Origin: Chrysophaeum taylorii
Taxonomy: Eukaryota; Sar; Pelagophyceae; Pelagomonadales; Pelagomonadaceae
Direction of reading: 5' to 3'
DNA length: 42,478 nucleotides
Assembly: GCA_029834535.1 (NCBI GenBank)
Contig: JAQMWT010000272.1
Location: 1-42,478, forward strand
Each line of letters begins with the position of its first letter. Within the stretch, counting starts at the first letter, position 1. Of this stretch, positions 9,786 to 20,128 are shown in pieces. The translations under genes and the position numbers were made by a program. The notes beneath the pieces are model-generated. The model did no database searches. It was given only the letters and a program-made list of their open reading frames with translations, and was not told where the DNA came from.

Positions 9786-10955
9786 TCAAGGTGTCGTGGG
9801 TGCCAATAAGTTAGCTTCAGGATTCAAACCAATCTTTCGCGGGGTGCCCTCCGAGCTCACAGCAAATGTTTCGAGTACGTTGTGGCAGTCAATTGCCGAG
9901 GAGGCGTGCCGCGAGAATATTTTGTTCTCATTCTGGAAGAAAGAAATTTCGCGGAGAATTTCGTCACGCAGCTCATCGACACCGAGGCTCTGAGTTTCGA
10001 ATTCAAAAGCATCAAGAGTGATGTCGGGTCCATTGGGTTCATCCTCTGGGTAATGAAGTTGCGATAAGTATACGTGTTCCAGTGCCTGTTCAACGTCAAA
10101 ACGGCGTTCTGGGTCAAACACGAGAAGCTGCCGAAGTAGGTCACAAGCGAGGGGGTTGCCTTCAGGGTAGAGTTCATTGAAGGCAACACAGCAGGATTGG
10201 GGGATAGAGTCCACGAATTCGCGTATTTCAGGTTGCTGAATTCGTGAAATCGCCTCTGGTGGTGGTTTACCAATGCACTGACAAATAAGTCCGAGTTGAT
10301 GCTGCGAATCCGATCCTGGCCATAGGGGCTTGCGACCGAGCAGCTCTGCGAGAATGCATCCGACGGCCCACATATCTACAGCTTTGGTGTATTCAACATA
10401 CCCAGTTATTATCTCTGGAGCACGGTACCATCGGGTTGCGACATAGTCTGTCATCGCCTTAACTTTGGCAACACTTGATCCCTCAAAATCAACGCGTGCC
10501 AGACCAAAGTCACAGATTTTGAGGTCACAGTTCGAGTTGACGAGTAAATTGCGAGGCTTCAGATCACGGTGAGTAACTGTGGGTATGGAGGTGTGTAAGA
10601 ACTTAACGCCCCTCAACACCTGGTAAATAAAAAACTGGACGTGGTCATCGGAGAGTGGCTGCGGAGATTTGATAACTGATGCAAGATCAGTTTCCATCAG
10701 GTCAAGTATTATGTACAAGTCCTTGAATCCATCAGCTCTCACTGGGGGTAGCAATGTGCGCAAACGGATGATATTATCATGTTGTAAAAGTCGCAGGAGT
10801 CGGATTTCCCGAAGTGTCCTTTTCGCGCACGTCACGTGCTCGAAGGGATTGAAAATCTTTTTTATTGCGACACTTTCATCCCTGTCTTCATCGTGTGCTG
10901 CGCAGACGACACCGTAGGCACCTTGGCCCACCACATCCAGGACGTTGTATCGGAC
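9786..10955 (-). CDS. MAP kinase, TDY type, 5' end incomplete
   Basis: A cytoplasmic or nuclear serine/threonine kinase that acts at the bottom of a MAPK cascade. Counting from the GTG at 10934, visible landmarks are the glycine loop VGQGAYGVV (2-10), catalytic lysine in AIKK (25), C-helix Glu in LREI (43), HRDLKPRN (122-129), DFG (142-144), activation loop TDY (162-164) and RAPE (171-174). A CD-like docking site, LHYPEDEP, lies at 293-300. The frame is free of stops for over 380 codons and ends in TGA. No ATG precedes the glycine loop: TAG occurs at 10956-10958. The protein normally starts 10-30 residues earlier, so an upstream exon is likely, with TATAG at 10956-10960 as a possible acceptor. 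An ATG at 10976-10978 lies in another frame. TDY rather than TEY occurs in plant, algal and protist MAPKs. It is the only clearly intact gene here. Confidence 0.93.
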   Translation of the reverse strand, partial: VRYNVLDVVGQGAYGVVCAAHDEDRDESVAIKKIFNPFEHVTCAKRTLREIRLLRLLQHDNIIRLRTLLPPVRADGFKDLYIILDLMETDLASVIKSPQPLSDDHVQFFIYQVLRGVKFLHTSIPTVTHRDLKPRNLLVNSNCDLKICDFGLARVDFEGSSVAKVKAMTDYVATRWYRAPEIITGYVEYTKAVDMWAVGCILAELLGRKPLWPGSDSQHQLGLICQCIGKPPPEAISRIQQPEIREFVDSIPQSCCVAFNELYPEGNPLACDLLRQLLVFDPERRFDVEQALEHVYLSQLHYPEDEPNGPDITLDAFEFETQSLGVDELRDEILREISFFQNENKIFSRHASSAIDCHNVLETFAVSSEGTPRKIGLNPEANLLAPTTP

Positions 10956-11267
10956 CTATACCTTATGTCACCTACCATGAAAACAATGCGAGAGTCGACT
11001 GACATCTACATCAAATCGAACACCCATGACATTATAGCGCTTGAGCTCGCGGGTGAAAACATGCTCGCCGGTAACCTGTTAAAGACTCAATGCTGCCAGC
11101 AAAACGTTACGAACGAGTTTGCCGTCCGTTTCTCTCCCTTCCTCATACTTGTTCTCTTCGTTGCATTCCGCTCGATTGGCTTGATTCGGTTTGCGCCACA
11201 ACCGTGCACTGCTCGGCATATGAGAAAATTGAAACGTAGCGGTGGCTATATGTGTCACTTTTTATAA
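10956..11267. other. 5' flank of the MAP kinase
   Basis: This should hold the missing first exon, any short intron and the promoter. No exon could be defined with confidence: the only nearby ATG (10976-10978, minus) is out of frame by one base with the kinase ORF. The stretch ends at 11268, where a PIF1 unit starts with TACAAGTGCAGGCC. Confidence 0.4.
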
Positions 11268-11600
11268 AATACAAGTGCAGGCCAGTAAGTTCACCTAGTC
11301 CCAATCTCTAACCCCAGGAAGTTCAGGTCTGGTCTCAGTAAGTTCACCTTAGTCCAAATCTGTGACCGCAGTAAGTTCGGTGTAAACCCACTCGTGCTCA
11401 CACCAACTCCTTCGAGCTCGTCGCTCTCGCCTCCGCCAATCTAAGCTGCTTTGATCCGCACGCGCCGCTAACCTTTGAGTTTACTCTAAAACCCCCAGTA
11501 TGTTCACACTTGGTCTCAGTAAGTTCACCTGGTCACTCAATCCACCTAGTCCCAATCTCTAACCCCAGTAAGTTCACGTGGTCCCAGCAAGTTCACCTAT
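11268..11600 (+). repeat. AGTAAGTTCACC array, copy 2
   Basis: Same organisation as 4763-5095: CAAGTGCAGGCCAGTAAG, several AGTAAGTTCACC units, a unique middle part with CTAAGCTGCTTTGATCCGCA, and more units up to the antisense PIF1 remnant. About 300 bp align with the first copy with scattered indels. Confidence 0.75.
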
Positions 11601-12205
11601 AGTGCGCGTGTAGACGCCGGGAGGGGGCTTATCGGCATTACGCAGCACGTGTGGGGTAGGGCGGAGTCGTCGACCCAGAAGAGGATATCCTCGGGGTTGC
11701 CGATCGACAGAGAGCCACGTCGAGCTGGACGTGGCAGAAGACGGGCTTGTGGGCAAGAGGACGCGAACCTCGCGGGGCGTCTGGTCCTGGCTCTTGTTGA
11801 TCGTTTGGCGTAGGCGGGCCTTAAGCGATACAGGTTGGAGGAGCCTCGGTGACAACGACACGATCGATCATGTATCTGGTACCGTTGCAGTGGCCGTGCG
11901 ACGGGTCGAGGTTGCGAAGACATTAAGCTCGCGCTCAAAGTCAGCATCCCGTTGGTTGTCAGGGAGTTGAAAACTCTACTGTAAAGAGCGAGGCGTCGTC
12001 TTCCGACCCAACCTAGTCGGCCGAAAAGAACTCCGACGCCTCGTCTCCGGGAAAAAAAAGGCCGCGGTCATGCGCGCGTTGTCAGCATCGACAACATCGT
12101 CTCGACGGGGCGTGAGAATGGCGCGCTGGAAGCGCCGCCGCGGGTCGTGGAAATAGTCTGCGAGGTCGCCGTAGACGGCTTGGAGGATCACTGTCTAGCT
12201 CTCGC
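11600..12205 (-). pseudogene. PIF1-type helicase C-terminus, copy 2 (broken)
   Basis: On the minus strand the remnant begins with ILQAVYGDLADYFHDPRRRF and RAILTPRRDDVVDADNARMT, the block before motif V in PIF1 helicases. It continues through INKSQDQTPREVRVLLP (motif V) to a broken motif VI and ends GVYTRT. It is collinear with copies 1 and 3. The unit continues right to 12335 through a threefold CTCGCGCCTACCTGATCC-like repeat (12200-12270) and a GACA tail followed by AACATCTGTCGATTAGTAG. Frameshifts rule out a working enzyme. Confidence 0.7.
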
Positions 12206-12335
12206 GCCTACCTGATCCTTACTCTCGCGCCTACCTGATCCTTACTCTCGCGCCTATCTGATCCTTACCCTAAATCGAGGGACAAACAAACAAACAGACA
12301 GACAAACATCTGTCGATTAGTAGTTAGGATTTGTT

Positions 12336-12596
12336 ACAAGTGCCATTCTTTAGGAGAATTTAATTGTTATCCGTGTCATTTTTTTACGACTATGTATGGA
12401 GAGAGGTAGCTGTAATTGTGGTCGAGTTGTGTGAATTAGACCCGTTCTCTACCGGCTGAAATGGACCAAGTCGTCAAATGGGCCGAATAATCAGGGCGGG
12501 GTATTAGGCGCATTTTTGAATAATCGGACTTCATTTGGCCCGGGTTTTGAGGGCGTCAAAGTGAACTTGTAAGAATATCCCGACTATGGGGACGAC
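12336..12596. other. No gene seen
   Basis: AT-richer spacer between the second PIF1 unit and gypsy element G2. I see no open frame of interest and no repeat shared with the rest of the window. Confidence 0.5.
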
Positions 12597-12752
12597 TGTG
12601 GTGGGAACTACCGCTACTTAGGGCTTACCCTACTTCTTAGGGCTTACCCTGCCTCCTAAGGCTTACCCTACTCCCTTCACTCTGACGTAGATGTCATCTG
12701 TCTTGGCGACGTTAGTCCCTTTAGGACTTTCTTTTCTTCATCAAGAGTATCT
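12597..12752 (+). repeat. 5' LTR of G2, left part only
   Basis: Matches 15781-15950 from TGTGGTGGGAACTACCGC to CATCAAGAGTATCT. It contains three tandem units of about 20 bp related to TTAGGGCTTACCCTACTTC, which the 3' LTR also has. The match stops exactly where the inverted-repeat cluster begins. Confidence 0.75.
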
Positions 12753-13022
12753 CATATCCTCCACAATCTGTAGCAGAAAAATGATGGGCGGCTTCTCCAA
12801 AAGGGGGCGCCTGTGGCAGTCCCAACCTTATACAGCGAAAACTGTATGGTCAATCAGGCTAATCCGGGGAAGCCGCCCATCATTTTTCTGCTGCAGATGG
12901 TGGAGGATATGAGATTCGATCTGCAGCAGAAAAAATGTGTGGCTTCTCCAGATCAGCCTGATTGACCGTGCAGTTTTCGCTATGTAAGGTTGGGACTGTC
13001 ACAGGCGCCCCCTTTTTGAGAA
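12749..13022. repeat. Inverted-repeat cluster (foldback or MITE pair)
   Basis: A 47-bp arm at 12749-12795 is repeated inverted at 12869-12915 with two mismatches. The 74 bp between them (12794-12867, with GGGGGCGCCTGTGGCAGTCC) recurs inverted at 12948-13022. A third copy of the arm's inner part lies at 12921-12949. The order is X, Y, inverted X, X', inverted Y. The DNA or its transcript could fold into long alternative hairpins. It splits the G2 5' LTR. Confidence 0.75.
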
Positions 13023-13221
13023 AGGACGCCGTCTCCGGCGTTCCTCGTAACGCTGAGGTTCGAACGCTCGCCATAGGCGCAACTATGGCGCCGCCTCGGC
13101 GAAAATTTGGAGGCTACTTCGTCCCCGTCAAGGTGGGGGTAAGAGAAAGAAAGTGCGGACGTTGAAGTCAGGGGTAGATTTGAACCAGGGACCATGAGTA
13201 CGGTCGCGAATCCTCCACCAT

Positions 13222-13410
13222 CTGTACAGCAAAACGTGTGATCCTTCCTCATATTCGACATCCACGTGATCAGCATTGTAGGCCAATTTCTGCAAACGCC
13301 GAGCTTGGTCATGAGCATCTCCAACGACTTTCGTGTGGAACTTCAACGCTTCTCGGGTCTCTTTCAGCGCATCTGCACGGGTCTTTGGCAATCTCCTGTT
13401 CTCCACCACC
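13222..13410 (-). pseudogene. Inverted fragment of G2 integrase
   Basis: On the minus strand it reads RRLPKTRADALKETREALKF and then KLAYNADHVDVEYEEGSHVL. It is the same segment as plus-strand 14930-15110 of G2, with a few substitutions and without that copy's stop. It lies directly inside an inverted LTR end, so it may be the interior of a short, internally deleted relative that inserted in opposite orientation. Confidence 0.7.
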
Positions 13411-13575
13411 TGTGGCAGTAGAAACTGCACCTGACCTCGCTGAGGGGTATTTCGCCGACACGCCGGAGACCTCTAAGCTCGAGGCCGGCGCTAGGCGAGG
13501 GGTCGGCCGTTCGTCGCCACTCACAACTCGCTCGCCAGGCCTCTCAACTCGAGGCTGGGAGTTGGTTTAAGATAA
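13411..13575 (-). repeat. Inverted right part of a G2-family LTR
   Basis: Reverse complement of about 15955-16119: it reads TGTGGCAGTAGAAACTGCAC on the plus strand, which is the complement of the LTR end. On the minus strand the LTR ends GCCACA and is followed by GGTGGTGGAGAAC, a possible primer-binding site starting TGG. Confidence 0.7.
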
Positions 13576-13617
13576 TGACAATCTGGCGTTCTTACCCAAG
13601 GCTACTCACTCTTCTGA

Positions 13618-15736
13618 ACGCTTGCTCGCTGGGCTATGCGACTCGCAAACTTTGACCCTGAGCTGGGTTGCAAGCCCGGAAAATCTCCAGGAATGAGCAT
13701 CCCTGACTGTCTCTCACGCAATCCTGTCGATCACGTCGTCGAGACGGACGAGTTCGGGGAGCCTCTCAACCATACTTGTTTGGTGTTCGAAGAGCTTCCC
13801 CGACCTATTGATGATAAAGGAGTGCCGTTATCTGGATGTCGTGTCATATTGAAATTTGTCACGACCGACATGCCAGAGGAGAAAGATGATCGTTCAGACG
13901 ATCCTATGCGGCTAGCAATGTCCAATGCGACGAGACAACGTCAGAAGCGTCGATTGCAGACTCAGCCTAATGTCTTTCGCGACGCTGCCGCGTACCACGA
14001 GTATATCGATAAGATCCCTGACAACCTGACGCTCGAGGAGATAATTCGAGAGCAGAAGGAATATCACGCTTGTGAAAACATCCTCTCACGGATGGCTCAG
14101 GGCCACTCTCTCCGTCGTTATGGAGCGAATACCCGCTTCGAGCGTGTCAAAGAAGTTCTTTACCGAGCTGCAGTCGATTTGCACCCTATGATCGTCGCTC
14201 CCGCTACGCTACGCCAGCGCATCATCCGACTTTACCACGACAGCCCTGTCGACGGTGGTCATAAGGATCGCCAGATTACATTCCAGTCTATATTGGAGCA
14301 TTTTGGTGGCCGCACATGTCGAACGAGGTTGGACCTTTTATCGCTCAATGTCTGGTATGTCAGGAGGCTCGTACGCCCGAGCCGAAGAGAGCCAGTCTCC
14401 TACAGCAACCCGTGTATGATGGTGATTGTGCCGTTCTTTGTATGGACCTGTTTGGACCCTTGCCTAGTGCCGGTCCCGAGACGTATCTTGTCGTGTTTTT
14501 CGACCCGTTTTCGCACTTATTGATTTTAGACGTTCTTCACAACAACAAGACCGCTGCGTCGATCTTCGAGTCCTTCGTCACCAATATCTTGCTCGAATGA
14601 TATTTGCCTCGGCCGATCCGTACGGATAACTGTAAAGAGTTTGTCAACAAGCTAATGCAAGAGTTTTGTCACCTCTTTAACATCCGCTACCAGACTACAA
14701 TCCCTCATCATGCCCGGTCGAACCCCGCTGAGCGTGTCAACCGCTTCGTCAAGGCCTTCCTTTGTGCCTGCCTCCAGGATCGGAATATGCGGATTGGCCT
14801 GCCATTGCTCAATACATCGCGCTTTGCTACAATCGTAAGTTCATTCCTGGCACGCAGATCTCTCCGTTCATGCTTCGGCTCAACCGCCAGCCCTTGCTTC
14901 CGACCGATTACACGCTTATGGATATGGACACTCGGAGATTGCCGAAGACCCGTGCAGATGCGCTGACTGAGACCCGATAAGCGTTGAAGTTCTACACGAA
15001 AGTCGTTGGTGATGCTCATGACCAAGCTCGGCGTAAGCAGAAATTGGCCTACAATGCTGATCACGTGGATGTCGACTATCAGGGAGGATCGCACGTTCTG
15101 CTGTATATTCCCTTTCTGCAGAACAAGCTGCGTCCGGGATGGCGAGGCCCGTTTGTGGTCGTCGAGCGACTTTCACCTGTAACCTAGATCGAACCTCTTG
15201 ACTCACCGCCGGAGCGACGCTATGCTCATATCAGTCAAATCACGCCTGTTATGGTCCCTCCGATCGTTGATCGCGCAATTCCCAAGCCGAAAGAAACTTT
15301 CCGAGATGACTACCAACATGGTAAGTTTGTTGTTTTCCGGATTCCGGATCACACAAAGTCCAATTGGCGCAAGAAGATATGTGTCGCCGAAGTTTATGAG
15401 CCTTATGATTATGCAAATGGCCGTGTTGCTCTACACTTATACTCTGATCTTGGGCCGCAAGACAAAGTTTCGTACTTTAAGCCTACTTTTCATCTTCCCA
15501 CCCGCAAGCTGAAGCAAGAATATAAGGATGTCGATGGTCGAAGTTTCACCGATAGGTCCAAGCTGACCAAAGATACTACTCCCTGTGTTACTGACTTTTC
15601 TCCGCACGAGATCGATGTGTTGGTTCCCAAGTTCACGCTTCGCAGTGGTCGGGTTCCTGACTCTGTCGTCAAGCGAGCGTACAAGCTCATCCGTCTCCGA
15701 GATGCTCAAGATGCTACGGCTCGCGCTGCACGTTGA
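13618..15736 (+). pseudogene. G2 pol: RNase H connection, integrase and tail (broken)
   Basis: Starts with RLANFDPELGCKPGKSPGMS, the connection after RNase H. The integrase zinc-binding part follows (RIIRLYHDSPVDGGHKD, and after a frame change QCLVCQ). The core has Asp in VLCMDLFGPL, Asp in IRTDNCKEF and Glu in NPAERVNRF, so the D,D-35-E residues are all present. A GPF-type module, RPGWRGPFVVVE, follows near 15130. The tail reads WRKKICVAEVYEPYDY and FSPHEIDVLVPKFTLRSG and ends in TGA at 15734-15736. Stops at about 14598, 14978 and 15186 and frameshifts near 14310 and 14810 inactivate it. ACTGGGGGAGTCC, a polypurine-like tract, precedes the LTR. Confidence 0.8.
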
Positions 15737-15780
15737 GAGCCGCTCGCTGTGGGCAGCTCGTAATCTCACTGGGGGAGTCC

Positions 15781-16119
15781 TGTGGCGGGAACTACCGCTA
15801 CTTAGGCTTGCCCTACTTCTTAGGGCCTACCCTGCTTCTTAGGGCATACCCTGCCTCCTAAGGCTTACCCAACTCCCTTCACTCTGACGTAGATGCCATC
15901 TGTCTCGGCGACGTTTGTCCCTTTAGGACTTTCTTTTCTTCATCAAGAGTATCTTTATCATAAACCGACTCCCAGCCTCGAGTTGAGAGGCTTGGCGAGC
16001 GAGTTGTGAGTGGCGACGAACGGCCGACCCCTAGCCTAGCGCCGGCCTCGAGCTTAGAGGTCTCCGGCGTGTCGGCGAAATACCCCTGAGCGAGGTCAGG
16101 TGCCGTTTCTACTGCCACA
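15781..16119 (+). repeat. 3' LTR of G2
   Basis: 339 bp with inverted ends TGTGGC and GCCACA. It carries three to four tandem units of CTTAGGGCTTACCCTGC type near its start, which the partial 5' LTR shares. The match to the 5' side is split into a direct and an inverted piece. Confidence 0.85.
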
Positions 16120-16378
16120 AATACCACGAAGGAAGCGCAGCGGCGGGCGGCGACGCTGAAGATAAAACCCGACTGGGCTGCGATGACGATGCAGAGCTGT
16201 ACCCCGAAGGTGACACGGCCGGAAAACAAAACACCTCGTGGCGGAGTGCAGGGAAATCTGTAGTCTCTAGCCGTTGTGGCGTCCGTCGAGAACGACATCT
16301 CTTCCTTGCCATTCTTCTTCCCTTCTACACAACCTCTTAGTCTTCTGAGTTGTGCTCACGCTCTTCATCATGGATTAG
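16120..16378. other. No gene seen
   Basis: Spacer between G2 and the TIR element. Short open frames occur on both strands, but none has a recognisable motif. Pyrimidine-rich stretch at 16300-16345. Confidence 0.45.
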
Positions 16379-17255
16379 GCTTGGCGACAGCCGCATCTGA
16401 GTGGGGGGGGGGCGCGAGAGCAGCGTGTTACTGGGCGAGGGGGCCGCCACCCCCCAGCGCTAAAGTTTTGTGTCCGGGGGGGAGTCTGCAACCTCCCAGC
16501 ACGAAAGCTTCGTGCTAGGGGGGTGTCTGACCACCGCGCACGCACTCTAGAAGTGGCCTTGAATGCTTGCCGAGCGCCCAGGTGGTCAGCAGAGCTATAG
16601 AACTACAGACGGCCTCGGACTGCGTGCCGGCGACTCGGCCGGGAGGGAGCGCCTCTGCTAGCCTCGCGCTCTTCGCGGGCATGGGCGTTAAAAGAATCGG
16701 ACCAGAGCCAGAGGAGGCGCGGCTGCAGGAAAATCACTGTGCCTTAGCCATGCGCGCGACTCCGAGCCATAAAACTTGTCGGGATATTGTACGCGTCCTG
16801 TCCTCAAGACGACGATGATGACGACAACGAACCGCCCCCCGTGAACATGGCGAGGTCTACGAGCCAGACTCCGTCGACGAGCCCGCCCTCGATGCGGAGG
16901 AAGATGAGAGCCCAGCTCCCGAGGAGAACCTCCGCGACTACCTCATGGACCTCGGAGACGCCACATTCTACCATGAGGCCGCTACATTCCTTGCGACCCC
17001 ATTCAGCGTCGCCAAACACCGCCCTCGAAACCCAATTTCCCTATTTCCCTGCCAATCTGTAGCCTGCATTTTAGAGCCACTCAGGTGCTGCGGTACCCGT
17101 CGTCCTAGGGGGGGGGCACCGATCCCTCCGCGATATAGGGGAGGCCTAGGGGAGGGGATACCGACCCCCCTGCGCTAAGCTTTCGTGCTGGGGGGATGTT
17201 CTTTTCGTGTTCTCGCGCTCGCGCCCCCCCCCCCCGGATGCGGCTGTCGCCAAGC
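16379..17255. mobile_element. 877-bp DNA element with perfect 19-bp terminal inverted repeats
   Basis: The ends are GCTTGGCGACAGCCGCATC at 16379-16397 and its exact complement at 17237-17255. Just inside each end are a run of 10-14 Gs (on the inward-reading strand) and then GCGCGAG, so the subterminal parts are also inverted. Further inside, AGCACGAAAGCTTCGTGCT is a perfect hairpin near 16500 with a relative near 17190. A plus-strand frame at about 16850-17075 looks coding (DSVDEPALDAEEDESPAPEE, then NLRDYLMDLGDATFYHEAAT) but is short and unknown, perhaps a host fragment or a transposase remnant. No clear target duplication is seen (TTAG against TTTG). It is probably a non-autonomous TIR transposon. 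Confidence 0.75.
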
Positions 17256-18387
<1,132 letters not shown>

Positions 18388-18721
18388 ATTTAGAAGTAAG
18401 GACAAGTGCAGGCCAGTAAGTTCATATGGTCCCAATATCTAACCCCCCATTCACTTGGTCATCTCAAACCCCACAAAGTTTTGTGCTGTGCTGACTTCGA
18501 CGGTCCCTCGCAAACACCCGCCTTCAAGTGCAGGCCAGTAAGTCCACTTGGAACCAAAGCTTAAACCCTTTTAGTTCTGCGCTCAATTCGACCCGGTCCC
18601 TCGCAAACCCTCGCCCTTCTAAGGGTGTTCCGCTTCTTCGTTCTCTGTTCAACACGCATGAGTCGGTGCTGCGGCCTGCTGAGGTCTGAACCCAACGACT
18701 CTGCAGCAAGAGAGAGGGCGG

Positions 18722-19370
18722 CTACCCGAGGACCTCGCCGTAGACGACAGTATGCGTGTAGACGCCGGGAGGGGGCTTATCGGTATTGCGCTGGACGTGT
18801 GGGGTAGGGTGGAGTCGTAGACCCAGAAGATGATGTCCTCGGGCTTGCCGACTCGGCTGAAAGCAACGTAGAGCTGACCGTGGCTGAAGACGGGCTTGGG
18901 CAAGAGGACGCCAACCTTGCGGGGAGTCTGGCCCTGGCTCTTGTTGATCTTTTGGCCAAGGCGGGCCTTAAGGGAAACTGGGTGGAGGAGCCTCGGCGAG
19001 ACGATATGATCGATGATGTATCGGGTGTCGTTACAGTGGCCGTGCGACGGGTGGAGATTGCGAAGACTGTAAGCTCGCGCTCAAAATCGGCATGCCGTTC
19101 GTTGTCGGGAAGTTGAGAAACTCGACTGGAAAGGGCGAGGCGTCGTCTTCCGACCCACCTCGTCGTCCGAAAAGAATTCCGACGCCTCGTCTCCGGGAAA
19201 GGCCGCGGTCATGCGCGCGTTGACAGCATCGACAACATCGTTTCGGCGGGCGTGAGAATGGCGCGTTGGCTGGAAGAACCGCCGCGAGTCGTGGGAATAG
19301 TCTGCGAGGTCGCCGTATACGGCCTAGACCTAAGGTCTGGCTCTCGCGCATACCTGAGCCTAAACCCTGA
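18722..19370 (-). pseudogene. PIF1-type helicase C-terminus, copy 3 (best preserved)
   Basis: Minus-strand blocks in order: RRNDVVDAVNARMTAAFPGD, then in another frame FPVEFLNFPTTNGMP, a CNDTRYIIDHIV block, KINKSQGQTPRKVGVLLPKP (motif V) and VFSHGQLYVAFSRVGKPEDI (motif VI). The end is GVYTHTVVYGEVLG followed by TAG at 18722-18724, which matches the natural C-terminus of PIF1/Helitron helicases. Three or more frameshifts break it. The N-terminal ATPase motifs are absent, as in the other copies. Whether it came from a Helitron or a host helicase cannot be decided from this part alone. Confidence 0.75.
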
Positions 19371-19376
19371 TTAGGG

Positions 19377-19484
19377 CGACAGGCACATCCTCCACACAAC
19401 ACACCAAAACCTACAAGCACCCCCCCATCTTTGCAGTCGACCTTTAAAGACAGACCGACAAACACAAACAGACGAACTTTTCCC
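19377..19484 (+). repeat. Shared 3' module T, divergent copy
   Basis: GGCACATCCTCCACACAACA, a C-rich stretch, GCAGTCGACCTTTAAAGACA and a GACA-like tail. It closes the third PIF1 unit and ends just before the right-hand 15-bp repeat. Confidence 0.6.
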
Positions 19485-19590
19485 ATTTAGAAGTAAGGAT
19501 GAGATCCGTCGTCTAGTGTCCTCACACTAGGAGAAAATCCACCCTTGCGTGCCGTAAGGCCCAGAGTCTATTGTTTATCTGGCAATAGCT

Positions 19591-19962
19591 CCTTACCCTG
19601 ATCGCCGACCGCATGGTTGCGATGGAGGACGGTGCCTCATGAATCCTGAGCCTTGCGAGGGCATCCGCCCTCCCGGCGTAGGTTGGCACCTATTCGCCTC
19701 TCGGGCGGGCCGGTTGGCAGCCGGAACGTTCGCGGTGGGACGGGGTATGGCCGGGGGGCGCAGACGGAAGGTTATCGACGAGTTGGTTGTCAGTCACATC
19801 GCGGTCTCCTCGTCGCATGGCGACAAGCTTGATGATCACTCTCCGCCGACCCACCTTTCGGCGCCCCTCGTCTACAGGCCCGTGATTCCGGACTGGCTCC
19901 TGTCGGTCCGGCCTGGCTCCCATGCTCGGGAGAGGTCTGAAGTTAGTTAGTTAGTTAGTTAG
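19591..19962 (+). mobile_element. SINE-like retroposon, copy 2 (full length)
   Basis: Starts CCTTACCCTGATCGCC and ends GAGGTCTGAAG plus five TTAG units, about 370 bp. TAGCT flanks it at 19586-19590 and 19960-19964, a possible short target duplication that overlaps the tail. It shares over 90% of its bases by eye with the copies at 860-1218 and 25258-25906. It sits 165 bp from the LTR end of G1b. Confidence 0.7.
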
Positions 19963-20128
19963 CTCTGTTCCTCGTTGTCAGTGCGAAAGCCTCTCCGGGA
20001 TCTATCGCCCCTGGGGAGTGAGGAGCTTAATCCCTACCTTGTGTAGTAGCTCGTGACATGCGGGATGGTCTAGTCGCACCGAAGACCGCACGCGGTCTCT
20101 ACCATACACCCAGAGAGGGTCTAATCTC

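Larger units (their letters stand above)
12597..16119 (+). mobile_element. G2: Ty3/gypsy element, 5' side rearranged
   Basis: The 3' LTR (15781-16119) is complete. The first 156 bp of the same LTR lie at 12597-12752 in the same orientation. The last 165 bp lie at 13411-13575 in the opposite orientation, joined to an inverted piece of the integrase gene. Between these sits an inverted-repeat cluster. The plus-strand pol remnant (13618-15736) starts inside the RNase H/integrase connection, so gag, protease and reverse transcriptase are gone. The pol tail is related to that of G1a and G1b but clearly diverged, and the LTR differs, so this is a second gypsy family. TACTC or similar target duplications are not visible. 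Confidence 0.75.
18388..19499 (+). mobile_element. Third PIF1 unit, flanked by 15-bp direct repeats
   Basis: ATTTAGAAGTAAGGA occurs exactly at 18388-18402 and 19485-19499. Between them lie CAAGTGCAGGCCAGTAAG, a short AGTAAGTTCA region, the antisense PIF1 remnant and module T with its GACA-type tail. A 15-bp flanking repeat and a simple 3' tail fit target-primed retroposition of a 1.08-kb unit. The caution is that related words (GATTAGTAGTTAGGA) follow module T in other copies, so part of the repeat could be element sequence. Confidence 0.6.

Noticed and set aside
10836..11267. 143-residue plus-strand frame overlapping the MAPK
   Set aside because: It lies antisense to the kinase glycine loop and has no domain; a shadow frame.
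12597..12680. Telomere-like TTAGGG/CCCTAA words
   Set aside because: They are part of a 20-bp tandem unit (CTTAGGGCTTACCCT) inside the G2 LTR, present in both LTRs, not a telomeric (TTAGGG)n array.
13150..13225. tRNA-like sequence (GGTTCAAATC B-box-like on the minus strand, CCA-like end on the plus strand)
   Set aside because: No matching A box, acceptor stem or cloverleaf could be built; at best a relic of a tRNA-related SINE head or a primer-site-like motif.
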